This document shows, one piece after another, positions 44,958 to 54,990 of a stretch of 64,000 nt of DNA. The stretch is from positions 4,172,543-4,236,542 of the forward strand of contig NC_030988.1 of the NCBI RefSeq assembly GCF_000149955.1. Direction: 5' to 3'. This DNA is from Fusarium oxysporum f. sp. lycopersici 4287. Taxonomy: Eukaryota; Ascomycota; Sordariomycetes; Hypocreales; Nectriaceae. The position numbers were made by a program, and so were the translations under genes. Within the stretch, counting starts at the first letter, position 1. Every line of letters starts with the position of its first letter. Under the pieces are notes generated by a model that worked only from the letters and a program-made list of their open reading frames with translations, was not told the origin of the DNA and ran no database searches.

Positions 44958-45998
44958 ATGGAGGCAAGATCAGAAGCCATAAGTGCCCCGGTAATGCCAC
45001 TACGATCGCGTAATCCAACCCAACAATATCGTGGTGTGACGTCCATTTGTTCGGTCACTCCAAGAGATTCAACTTTACATAACTCCAAAGATAATAGTAT
45101 CTTCCAATCATTTGGCAAGGATTTCAAGACTTCCAAAGGCTTGCAAGAATGCGCCAGGCGGATTTTGCGATTGAATACCCTGCCATCACAAGCCACTTCG
45201 AAAAAGAAGCCCCAGGGCGACCCTCAACATGGGCATCCCAATTGTACTGCAAACGGAAGGGCCACAATGAATCAACAACACACTGGAGGACTGAACTGCG
45301 CTTCCTCTGCGACAACGCCCAGTTACACGGCGATTGTTACAACCGATGGAGGCCACGTCCAAAGAGGGGGAGAAAGGATACAGCAACAGTCACGTCCGGC
45401 TCTGCATGTATTCGGTCATCGTCGTAGTGCCGAAAAGCAGCCTTCGTTCAAGACTGTTCATTTTGGCCCCGATTTGGAGCATGTACGCTACTTTTCAAAC
45501 ACCGACAAACCACTGACAATCGACACTAGTTCATCATTTGTGAGCATAGATCCACTCTTGGATGAAAGGATAATCAACCAGCAAGTAGCCCCGTCGCCTC
45601 AATGGGAAATCTTTACATCTAACTTCCCCGATGAGGATTCGACCCGAAAGTCGATGGATGTCAGAGTCCAAAGAGTCTATTTTTCTAGCCGTCGCATGAC
45701 TCTCTATGTCCTTATCGTGGCAGCCAGCTTGGACTTTGAAAATTCAATCATTTGTCGTTTTACGCGAGATTATTGGAAGACGGTCTCCGAAACCTCAGCG
45801 CAGTATTATCGTGCGCCAATCTCTAGGAGTGGGCAAAATTACTACAAATTTGTTGTTGGCATTAGGCTATTTGATGCGGATGAGCTTGACTCGAGCCCTT
45901 TGTTCTTTTGTGTGCGATATATCGTCAATGGTCAGGAAAATTGGGATGATAACTCAGGCGTCAACTTCGAGGTGGATTTCAGAAGAAAGCTTGACTAG
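44958..45998 (+). CDS. PP1 glycogen-targeting regulatory subunit (CBM21), paralogue 2
   Basis: A 346-residue product from one exon. KTVHF (165-169) is the PP1-docking RVxF motif. The C-terminal CBM21-like domain shows FTRDYWKTVSETSAQY, YYKFVVGIRLF and NWDDNSGVNFEVD. It is colinear with the 408-residue paralogue at 11440, including the VxFxxxLExxxYF block and EIFTSNFP/ELFTPNFP. The N-terminal half differs strongly. Probable role: tethers PP1 to glycogen or another polysaccharide. The start at 44958 follows a C-rich leader; no better upstream ATG is in frame. Confidence 0.85.
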   Translation: MEARSEAISAPVMPLRSRNPTQQYRGVTSICSVTPRDSTLHNSKDNSIFQSFGKDFKTSKGLQECARRILRLNTLPSQATSKKKPQGDPQHGHPNCTANGRATMNQQHTGGLNCASSATTPSYTAIVTTDGGHVQRGGERIQQQSRPALHVFGHRRSAEKQPSFKTVHFGPDLEHVRYFSNTDKPLTIDTSSSFVSIDPLLDERIINQQVAPSPQWEIFTSNFPDEDSTRKSMDVRVQRVYFSSRRMTLYVLIVAASLDFENSIICRFTRDYWKTVSETSAQYYRAPISRSGQNYYKFVVGIRLFDADELDSSPLFFCVRYIVNGQENWDDNSGVNFEVDFRRKLD

Positions 45999-46619
45999 AA
46001 AGCAATATCATTTCAAGTATAATCAAAGCACTAGAGCGCACGCCATGTCCCGCAGTGGATTCCATCAGGGACCCTAACGAGCTGTTTCCAGGGGTCCGAA
46101 GTCACGCTCGAGGCACTCCTTATGTCAGATCATTATCATATGTCGCTGAGTTCTCTGTGAGTAACAAGATATAATGGCTGATGGTGCTAGTTTTTGATAC
46201 AGCTATCAAAACTGCTTGTCAGACGGGTATGCTGGGGTTACTGAACAATATTACCACTGCCTACTGTATTATCTGGGGGTTTTGCTAGTTTGATATCAGC
46301 ATTGTGGAGCCATGAGCTTTGGAAACAGGCTAATGCTTTGACCGAGGGGTTTTGGTAATCTATCAAGTCACCCGATGGAGTCGACGTTAAAGCTGACTTC
46401 GGTGAAGAGAGAGCTGATTAAGGGGAACACTGTGAGCACAACACCTTGAGCGATTGAAAGCATTGTCATGATGAAGTCTGGCGATTCTGAAGCTGGTGAT
46501 ATGGATGAAGAAGAAAAAGAAGACGAAGAGGACGAAAGGTTTAAGCATGACGAAAATGAGGGCCAGAATGGGGAGGGTAGCGCGATGGGAGAATCGGACG
46601 AAGAAACACCACCACTGAT
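45999..46619. other. intergenic stretch before hAT-3
   Basis: No gene supported. A GAAGAAGAAAAAGAAGACGAA-like purine-rich tract (about 46485-46545) gives acidic (+) or serine-rich (-) frames of no recognised family. Confidence 0.45.
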
Positions 46620-46731
46620 CAGCGCTGCCCACAAATCAAACAAATCAAATCCGGGATCATATTTAAGATATTTGACAGCCTCCGGTACTGGATGTGTTGT
46701 TTGAAATACTTGATCAAATATTTCAAACATT

Positions 46732-49545
46732 TCAAATCTCAACATCTGTGCTCTCCATACTACTATTTCCAATCTCCCACTGGAGTTCATCCCTCCCACC
46801 CGCTGTCGCCCCTAGCTTCACCACGCCATGCCTAACCCAGTTCTTGAGGCATTGTAACTTCTCCAATGTTTCCGTCGCCATTGAGAGCCTCTGCGACGTC
46901 AACGTCAGCTTGGCCAGGCTGAATGACCTCTCACAATCAGTCGCCATCGCCGGTATCGCAAGTATATCGAGAGCCAGCTGGCTGACCATGGGAAACTGCC
47001 CCCGCCGACCCATCCACCATTCAATTGGATCCTCAGTTTCTTGTGGCTCTAGCCGCAGATATCGCTCCAGCTCGCTACTCATCGCCGTAGTCTTCGCTGT
47101 CCTGCTTTTAGCCCATTGCCTAAACACACTAGCTTCAGATGTCTTTCGTGGTACAATTGGGAATGCCGCTCTCTCCACAATCGCCTTCTGCTGCTCATCC
47201 ACCGGCCGGCTGCAGCGGTACCAGCGGTCGAGGTAGTCAGACAGTCCAATCTTGGCATCCTTCACCCACACAAGCTGCTCCTCTGACGCCCAGTTCACCT
47301 CCAGATAGCTCATGCCGAGTGACGGGTTGAGGATAATGGATGCGGCGAACAACGGTGTCTCTCCAAGCTTAGTGTAGCACTCATTAAGTTTCTGCCAGGC
47401 GGTTATGATGGACAGTCTCAGATAGCGTCAGTGATCCTTCCCCATGTCATCGATTCCCGATGATCCTGATGACTTGCCTGGTCCATCATCGCATTGTCCC
47501 GACCCACGACCTGGCAAGGAGCTTTCCATTGACTTTCGTGGATGCATATCCATCTCGCAATCTCTAAACCTAGCAGGAAGCTGCCGATTTCGATCCGGTC
47601 GCCCTCGGGCCGGTTCGACTTGAGAATCTGTAATCTCTCCCACTGCGTTGTCTGGGACAACATGATGGAACAACTTCCGATCCTCCAGGTGTTCCAGCAA
47701 GTACTCCATGCCTGTCATCACCTCCCTCGCTACCCCAGCCCTGCGTTCTCATAGTTTGCAGATAGAATGGCTCAAGGATATGTTTGATCTCTGCCAAGAG
47801 TCTCCAGTCATCTCCCTTCAACATGTCGGCCTCGGGCAGCCATTTCTCCACCTCTGGATGAACCAAGAACGCCCTAATGTCTCCCTGCTTGACGAGCGCT
47901 CGAAAGATCTGAGATAAGTGGAGTTCCATCTCGTGTCGTTGTTCATGACGACCTCTAGCTCCGCCGTCGACTCGCCCGCCAAGAGATATTCTTGTGCTTC
48001 GTCATTCTCGCGCGAGATCTTCTTAAAGAGCTCGCTCCTCTGAGGAGATGACCTGATAAACTTGACAACATTGTGGAGCTTTCCTACCAGCCCTTTCTCT
48101 CTCCAGTGTCGTAGATCATCCTCGTGGCGACCAAGGAAGTTGAAGACCTGAGATTCAGCCTGTTGGAAAATCTGGGAATCCCCCTTATCTTCAGGATTCA
48201 GACTATTAGTCTGAAAGTCCTAGATTTAAAGTTCAAAGTCCTAGATGAAACTATCTAGAGATATAAAACCGAGAAGAGCTCTCATCTCAATAATAAATAA
48301 CCAAGTTGTATAAAATATACTTTCACCCAGCACACACTGCGCAATATAAACAATACAGCCTCGAAAGCCTCAAGATCTTCGCCGTACAGGAAGGCGCGAG
48401 CAACCAGGTTCAAGATGCGTCCATAGCAGCGCATACGCCTAGCGCGGGATGTCCACCAAGCTCATTTCTGCATCGAGATCTCCGTAGAAGTTCAGAAGAC
48501 AGGTGTCGTTGGAAGATGCGTTGTCCGAGATCACTGTTCCAACTCGATCCTCTATCTTCCACTCACGCACAACCTGCCCAAGTGTCACCGCGAGATTCTC
48601 TCCGCTATGACACCCGAGCTGGCGTCGGAGTGCCAGTAGGCGCGACTGGTGCTTCCCCTGGCGGTCAAGAAAATGAGCCATGACTGCCATGACAGCGTGT
48701 CGATTCGGTGATGTCCACAGGTCGAACCTCAGATGAATTTTGCTAAGGGCATCCGAGAGCTCCTGCTTGACCCTGTCCTTCTTGGTCTTGTACATGTCAT
48801 CCAACAAGCGGCTCATCGATTGCCGGCTCCATGATATCTGATCAGATAGATGAGGGTCAAGTTGCCAGGCGAGCTGCTGAAAGAACGTATCGCTAAAGAA
48901 AGAAAAGGGAACATTGGTATTGATCAGAAGTCCCAGGCTCAGTTCTCGGATCATCGCGACTCTAGCACGCGGCACGGCGCTGTACTGCAAGCGCCGTCGC
49001 TTAGGCCGTTCAGTCTCATCGGTTGACGGGTCTGTGTCGGCGCCTTGACTGCTCTCGAAGATCCTGTGGAACCTACGCGTGGTCAATGATGCTTAAGCTC
49101 GCCATGTCACATTCTCATACCTGCGGAGATGGTCAGCTGCCGAACTCGTAGCAGCAGCGGCGAAGAACTCAGGCTGACCCTTTGCGTCGCACAAACGGCA
49201 GGCCCAGTAAGGGCTTAACGGACTGTTGTTGGTGTCGATCTCAACGACAAAAAATCCGTGGCGCTTGATCCAGCTCTTCCGGCCCTTCGAGCCTTTCCGA
49301 GAAAGGGGCTCGTCTAAAACATATCGTTTGTTCCTCCATACTGCTTGTGGAAGATCCGCAACGGTAGGGTGATCTGGCGATGGCGTCTGCGTCGCTAGCT
49401 CAAATTGGATCGCCAAATTTCTCGGTGATCGGAGGAGAGCAAAGGCGGAGGGTGGAGAAGGAAGCATGATGTCGTTAAATTTCACCAGGTTACGCGTCGA
49501 TCGATAGGAATAGCACGCGTGGGCGAGAAGTAAACAAACTGGCAC
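46732..49545 (-). pseudogene. hAT-3 transposase, frameshifted and split by a solo LTR
   Basis: Exon 1 (to about 49130) has a BED-type finger (WACRLCDAKG, SSAADHLRR). A GTATGA-CGTAG intron joins in frame to FHRIFESSQGAD. The second part (49086-48439) has RELSLGLLINTNVPFSFF and RFDLWTSPN. A solo LTR interrupts at 48355-48161. Beyond it the frame breaks near 47900, 47700 and 47430. The last intact part (47352-46732) has FAASIILNPSLG and the hATC region (ALDILAIPAMATDCERSFS). It is not functional, but the conserved intron shows the exon structure of this hAT family. Confidence 0.85.
48161..48355 (+). repeat. solo Copia-A LTR with CAGCC target duplication
   Basis: 195 bp from TGTTGGAAAATC to ATAAACAATA, flanked by CAGCC at 48156-48160 and 48356-48360. 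Inserted in the hAT-3 transposase gene. Confidence 0.92.
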
Positions 49546-50007
49546 CGACGCGGTTTGATGCTGTGGGGGTGACAGACAGAAAAGTTAAGAGGCTACTTTC
49601 TCCTCGGCCGATGATAAGGTCCTGCCGAGGGTAGACCACTAATAGAGGATCTAAGTAGCGACTATGATTGGTCAGATCAGCTCGCCAGCTTTTAGCATTA
49701 AGCCGGTTCCGGGTAGGCTGCAAGGACGCGTTCCCCCAGCCCGATAGATCATATCGCCAACCTCATATCCTGTATCAAATATATCAAATGTCATGTCAAA
49801 TCGAGGCATCTCTATTTGTTTGATTTGAAATAAGATTATGGCATATTTGATTGATTTGTTTGGCAGTTTGTTTGATTGGATTTGATTTGTGGGCAGCGCT
49901 GTCTTTCCTCTAAGCCTTCCCAAGTAAATAAGCATCTTCTTACAATTAGCAGCCAGGTTATAGCTTACTATGTAAGTGCAGAACATAAGAGGCGGCGACT
50001 GGAATTA

Positions 50008-52193
50008 CCATGCAGTACACACCTACCGGCATGCAAAAAAAAAGTTTCCCCACACAAAATGCCCAATTTCACTTACACAATATTTGACCACAATTGAAGC
50101 TATTAGCATAGAATAATTTCTGTTGTATTGGGGAATTCGTTTAGTCTGATATAATCACATTGCCTTTTTGATTATGTATGCAGCATGGTCGCACGGGACT
50201 AATGTAAAATTTGTCAAAACATCTCCTTTGACACCCAGCCTCTCCGACGCTCCTTCTAATGTTCCCGACGCCAGCCCCTAATACTCGCTTTAAAAATGCC
50301 ACGCGTGTCTTATACAGAGGATGAAGTTGCTGAAGCAATGTTAGATGTCACAGATAACGGCCTCTCGCAGAATAAACCCGCCCAGAAACGTGAGATCCCT
50401 CGGTCGACTCTTGGGGACCGATTAAGGGGCTTACCGTCTAGGTCAAAGGTCACACAACCTGCCCAGCTGCCATCCAAACCTGAGGAGTGTAGATTAGTCG
50501 CATGGATACTTCGGCAAGAGGCCTTAGGCTATGCTCCCTCTCACAGTCAAGTTCGCACCACCGTCAATGCCCTCCTACGACAACAAGGAAGGGAAAAGCC
50601 TGTCAGTGTACATTGGCTAGCCAGGTTCATGAAACGACATCCATCCATAAAGACAAAGATAAGAAAACGCCAGGAGGCGTCGAGGTCCGATTGCTTTACC
50701 CGACCGTTGTCAATTGGTACTTTGATATTCGGGAGAGAGAGTATGGCTGGATGAAACCCGAGAACACGGTTAACGTTGATGAGGGCGGTATAATTGCTGG
50801 ATTTGGCGAGTATCTGTCGTTTTGACCAAGGATTCACCTAATATATTGCAAATCTAGGCGTGGATTCTTTGATTGTCGGCAGTAGTGATCCCAGGAAGAA
50901 CGCCTTCCTTAAAGGCTCCCAGTCCCGCACTTGGACTTGCTTTATGGAGGCCGTCACGGCAACTGGCCGTCTTATGAAACCGGGGATTATCTTCAAAGGC
51001 AAAGAACTTCAACAACAGTGGTTTATCAATGAGCTCAAGGAGGTGGCCGACTGGTATTATATCACTTCCGACAACGGCTGGACAGATAACCATATCGCAA
51101 TTGAGTGGCTCAGAGAGGTCTATCTTCCCCAAACACAACCGGAAGATGAGTCCGATGCGAGGCTCATTATATTAGATGGTCATCGAAGCCATGTGTCTGT
51201 GAGTATCTGCCTGTCCTGAACCTCCTGAACCAAAAGTGCCGCTGACCCTAAATCCAGGATGAGTGGATGGCTATGTGTTTCTTGAACAACGTATATTGTT
51301 GTTACTTGCCAGCCCATTGCTCCCACGGTCTACAGCCACTTGACAACGGCGTGTTTAATGCCTCTAAGGCTACATACCGCAAAGAACTCCAAAAGTTGGC
51401 CGCCCTGACTGATTCTGCCCCGGTGGACAAAGTCAACTTCATTAAGGCTTATGCCAAAGCCAGGGAAGTGGGTATGACGAAGAAAAACATCCTTTCGGGT
51501 TGGAGAGTGACTGGAAACTGGCCGATCTCACGACGGAAAGCGCTCATGCATCCTGAGATTCAGCCAGATAAGAAGGAAACAACGCCTGCATCAGAGGGCT
51601 CAAAAGACAGACAAGTCGACTCTGATAATACGCCAAAGACCAGTCGTCACATCAGAGATCTTGGGAAGAACAAGAGTCCCTCAACTAGGAGACGCTATTC
51701 TGTGATATCGAAAGGTTTCGAAGCGCAAGAGTCAAAGATCGCCTCGCTAAGCTCAAGAGTAGCCAGTTTAGAGGAAGAAGTTGGGCGGTTGAGCAGAGGC
51801 AAGAAGAGAAAGGCGATACCGAATCCGAACAGGAAGTTTATGACATTAGCCGAAGCTTTAGTGGGTGGTAACAATATTTCTGAACCAAATCAAGCAGCTG
51901 AAGAGACAGAGGCTGTTGAGGAAGTGATCGAGGTGGGAGGAGTGGAAGAGGATGAGGGCTCAAATTCGGAGGCGGAAGAGTTACCTGTGGCACGCACGCG
52001 CTCTGGGCGCGCAGTTAAGAGGCCAAGAGAATATTAAAATACATTCAATTCCGAACTGGAAAATAGCAATCAGTTTGGTATTCCTATTTTTGGTGACTCT
52101 CTGTGAGGGGGTTGGAAAATAGCAGTTTGTATGGGGAAACTTTCTTTTTGCTTGCCGGTAGGTGGGTGCTGCCGATAGGTGGGTACTGCATGG
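50008..52193 (+). mobile_element. pogo/Fot-B element
   Basis: Left end CCATGCAGTACACACCTACC, right end the inverse (GGTGGGTACTGCATGG), each flanked by TA (50006-50007, 52194-52195). The right TIR has an internal partial duplication of the GTGGGTGCTGCCGATAG block. It carries one broken transposase gene. Confidence 0.85.
50296..52037 (+). pseudogene. pogo/Fot-B transposase, disrupted
   Basis: The N-terminus (MPRVSYTEDEVAEAML) has a psq-like HTH and a CENP-B/Tc5 region (LVAWILRQEALGYAPS). The frame shifts near 50700. The next frame carries YFDIREREYGW and NVDEGGIIAGFG (first catalytic Asp). An intron-like CTAAT...CTAG follows, ending at 50857, but the join is out of frame. Further on come WFINELKEVADWYY, LIILDGHRSHVS (second Asp), an intron at about 51196-51257, and HGLQPLDNGVF (third Asp). 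The C-terminus has a coiled-coil-like segment (IASLSSRVASLEEEVGRLS) and acidic/basic tail. At least one indel disables it. Confidence 0.85.
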
Positions 52194-52195
52194 TA

Positions 52196-52552
52196 TCACG
52201 CAGTCGCGGGGGAAATCCTCGCGAATCTAGGTCGAGGATAAACCGAATAATAGCTTGCTCCTCTAGATCAGATAGTTTCCGTGACTTAGGTATAATATCA
52301 TATCGGGAAGAAATGCCATGGGTTCGGCGCCAGAGTGAGCCATAGGAGGCCTGGTAGATCTCAGCTGCACGATGGAGACCTAATTCAGGGTTGTTTTGAT
52401 AGGCCTGAAGTGGAAGAATGATATTTGCCTCTTTATTTGATTGAGACATGATTGATGGTTGAGAATCAATTGATTAAATAGAAATGTTGTAGGGTGAGGG
52501 ATTTTTGGTCCACCGGCTTGTCTGGTCCACTCGCTTATCATGTACGTTATCA
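52196..52552 (-). pseudogene. 5' fragment of a pogo/Fot-A type element (Fot-C)
   Basis: From 52449 the frame reads YQNNPELGLHRAAEIYQ and LSDLEEQAIIRFILDLDSRG, colinear with the first ~80 residues of Fot-A transposase, then runs into Fot-B. Upstream 52500-52552 retains the Fot-A style TIR (GGTCCACTCGCTTATCATGT). The rest is missing. Confidence 0.8.
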
Positions 52553-52670
52553 CAATAACATATAAATTCTATTCCCTCAATCCAACTTGCGCCACCTAGG
52601 TTACAGACTACCAGTATAATGCCTTATGTAAGGGCCATCTCGAGACAAAAGTTTCAATATATTGCGCTAT

Positions 52671-53310
52671 TTAGCTGTCTGCTCTGATATCTGTACCGTT
52701 CGCTGGTATGTAGCGTGATACGCACAAGGGGCAAGTATAATGTTGCCTTAGGTACCATAGAGTAATGCAACTCGAATGGAACACATGTCCGCACGATAAC
52801 CGACGGACAATATCACTACCTGCCATCACTTCCAAGCATATAACACTATAAAACAAGAAGGGTTAAGTTGAGAATGAAACATCTCTTAATCTGAATCGCT
52901 TACCAGACAACCTGCCGGCGGGGCCAGGTAGAATGCTCCCCTGAGCCTGCAGTCTCTGTCTTTGTTATTATTTGCTTGTACGTCCGCGGCGGAGCTATTG
53001 GGTCTAGCCGTTGTAAATCGCTAGACTCGGAGCTCATGTTCCTGATTGAAAGGTTGCTCTCAGCATCCTCTTGGTTCCGGATCTGGTTATGTCTGATGTT
53101 GCTCAATTCGAGGCTTTTCCATACTTAGCTTGTGAAATAGAGGGACTATACTTGCTAATATGAGATTACGTACCTGTATAGGATAAGAAGAGCATAAAAG
53201 ATAAAAAGGGATATAAAAAACATAATTATAAATGACAATTGGATCCATTCCTCCGACTGGATAGATCCTGGGCTGATCTTTGGGGCTTGGGATACATTTG
53301 CTATCGCCAT
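52671..53310 (-). CDS. membrane-anchored RING-H2 protein, copy 3 (three exons)
   Basis: A 173-residue product: exons 53310-53174, 53113-52904, 52845-52671, the same 137/210/175 nt as in the other copies. Introns are 60 and 58 nt, both GT-AG. Helix IQLSFIIMFFISLFIFYALL, linker RLDPIAPPRTYKQ, finger CVICLEVM...SCGHVFHSSCI...YTCPLC. An upstream in-frame ATG at 53412 would add 34 residues, but the start used here is the one shared by all copies. Most similar to copy 1. Confidence 0.87.
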
Positions 53311-53480
53311 TGTTGTTGCCGCTTTCTCAGCATGACCTGTTCCAGCTTTCCGAAGAGCATCACGCGCCAGAAAGCTTGATTTATGGCGATGCGGAGCTTG
53401 GAACGAGTACAAGCATCAGGCGCAATTGGTATGATCTGTCGGTATAAACAGCCTGGGGTGAATTTGGCGCGGCATCGGGT

Positions 53481-53735
53481 TTGGCCGGGTGTGATATGAT
53501 GTCAAAAGTTTATACCGACACCTTTCAGAATGGCCCCTCGCACCTTATGCGTCACTGCCCGTCATACAATTCAGAATGGAACACTCCGCCTTGCCAGATG
53601 AGGTGCTCATCGATTGCTTTTGCGTCTTGCGGAAAGGAAGACGCTAAATTTGTAAGTGAGGGCTTTGTGAGTCAGCCTATATACGTAATCTCCGGGGCGG
53701 GTATGAAAGGTTGATTATCCTGCAAGAATCCATCC
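53481..53735 (+). pseudogene. decayed antisense frame next to RING copy 3
   Basis: The frame AGCDMMSKVYTDTFQNG ... KFVSEGFVSQPIYVISGAG matches the divergent frames of copies 1 and 2 but carries a +1 change after DTF and a compensating change later, then stops. Unknown family. Confidence 0.4.
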
Positions 53736-54346
53736 CCGACGGACTCGAAGTTTGTCCATTTGCTTTGAGCTGGTGGCATACCGTGCACTAAGATGCCACG
53801 GGTCGGGATGCGCACTGTGTCGCCGTTTCCAACTTTGTTTCTAATCCTCTGCAAATCGCTTGTCTATCATATCTGTTGTGCTGGCCCTCTTGGTGGTTAG
53901 GTCGCTGATTCTGAGTTGGTTCAAGATGTGTCTTATATTTATGGTTTTCTTATAAGTTGCGCCCTGATTCACGAATAAAAAGTCGTAACGGTTGCGTGGC
54001 GCTTTTTATCCTGTATTCCTTATATCAGTGTAGAGACGTCAATTGATTATCTGTAAATGTGAGCTACCTTTATATTCTGGTATATAGCCAAGTTCCTTGT
54101 TTAATCTTGTGAAATATCTTATTCGAATTTGAATGTCCTAGTCTAAAGTATTTCATTCTCGTGATCCACGTATTCGACAACCCTTGGCCTTTATTATCAC
54201 TTTAGTACATCAGTCGGCCACCATGCTTATGTCTGTTGTTTGTTTCCTCTCCCGCGCAGCACATACTAGCGTCATGAAATGCAGGTTGGGAAGTTCGTTT
54301 ACGCCGATTTGTCGTAATTATTTTGATATGAAGTACGACCGCCATG

Positions 54347-54595
54347 CTAGTTATGTTGTTGATGAGTGATCGTCGATTGTCGCACTGCTTCCCGTCGGCT
54401 TTGTTCATACCAGGTGCTTAATGATGTACCTTGGTATTTCAGGTCGCTATCGTCAATCTTGATCACTTTGACATAGTGATATGAGTTCTGGTTCGTGGGT
54501 GGCATAATGGACATGTCATCATATCGGCTTGTGTTGTACCGTTGGTGATGAGGCGAGCCAGCTATAGCAGTTATACTAAGGCCAGATAAGGGCAT
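54347..54595 (-). CDS. small conserved protein of the RING module, copy 3
   Basis: An 82-residue frame. SYHYVKVIKIDDSDLKYQG and TSLSTWYEQSRREAVRQS match copy 1 almost exactly; the RYDD/RYD difference is one whole codon. It ends 11 residues earlier than copy 1 because CGA is replaced by a stop. The TATAAATTT box is conserved upstream (near 54645). No recognised function. Confidence 0.55.
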   Translation of the reverse strand: MPLSGLSITAIAGSPHHQRYNTSRYDDMSIMPPTNQNSYHYVKVIKIDDSDLKYQGTSLSTWYEQSRREAVRQSTITHQQHN

Positions 54596-54768
54596 ATCAT
54601 GGAATGCAGATAGAGGAGTTAAGATAGACAGAGAGATGTAAATCAAATTTATATACTCATTATATGAAGCATGTGATATCATGAGTGAGATTATTTTATT
54701 GTATGTTTAAATATGCAAATACGCTCATGCTCTTGTCTAGAAAGCAGCCATACAAGCTAACGTATTTC

Positions 54769-54918
54769 TGTTGAACAGGTGCTGGGGCCTCACGTGCAAG
54801 CAGGGATACTTTAAGATTACAGCCGAAATGGTAAAACTTCTAAGGGGCAGATTTCAACAGAACACAACATGAATACACCAATTCACATCAATGAACCGAA
54901 TACACGTAATGTCTGACA
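54769..54918 (+). repeat. Copia-2 5' LTR
   Basis: Starts TGTTGAACAGGTG and ends GTCTGACA. Adjacent to ATTTC on the left and the primer-binding site on the right. Confidence 0.95.
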
Positions 54919-54928
54919 ATTAAGAGTC
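54919..54928 (+). promoter_or_regulatory. Copia-2 primer-binding site (probable tRNA-Lys anticodon arm)
   Basis: ATTAAGAGTC directly follows the LTR. Its complement GACTCTTAAT is the anticodon stem-loop of tRNA-Lys(CUU). This parallels the half-tRNA primer of Copia-A but with a different tRNA. Confidence 0.6.
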
Positions 54929-54990
54929 TCAATTGCATCTCAGCAACCCGCGCACCCAAATGCATACGACCTTCGGTTCATTCTATCACC

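Larger units (their letters stand above)
46620..49901 (-). mobile_element. hAT-3 element with matching TIRs
   Basis: Ends CAGCGCTGCCCACAAATCAA at 46620 and the same sequence inverted ending at 49901, followed inward by AATCAAACAAATC-type subterminal repeats. No matching 8-bp duplication seen (CCACTGAT vs TCTTTCCT). Contains a broken transposase and a solo LTR. Confidence 0.8.
52556..54763 (-). repeat. duplicated RING module, copy 3
   Basis: Colinear with 23230-25580. Bounded on the left by the Fot-C remnant and on the right by the Copia-2/Fot-D nest. Confidence 0.8.

Noticed and set aside
44747..45013. Short frames just ahead of PP1 subunit paralogue 2
   Set aside because: They overlap its leader and start in other frames and have no conserved motif.
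46368..46799. Serine-rich minus frame of 143 codons
   Set aside because: Crosses the hAT-3 boundary and a purine-rich tract; no domain.
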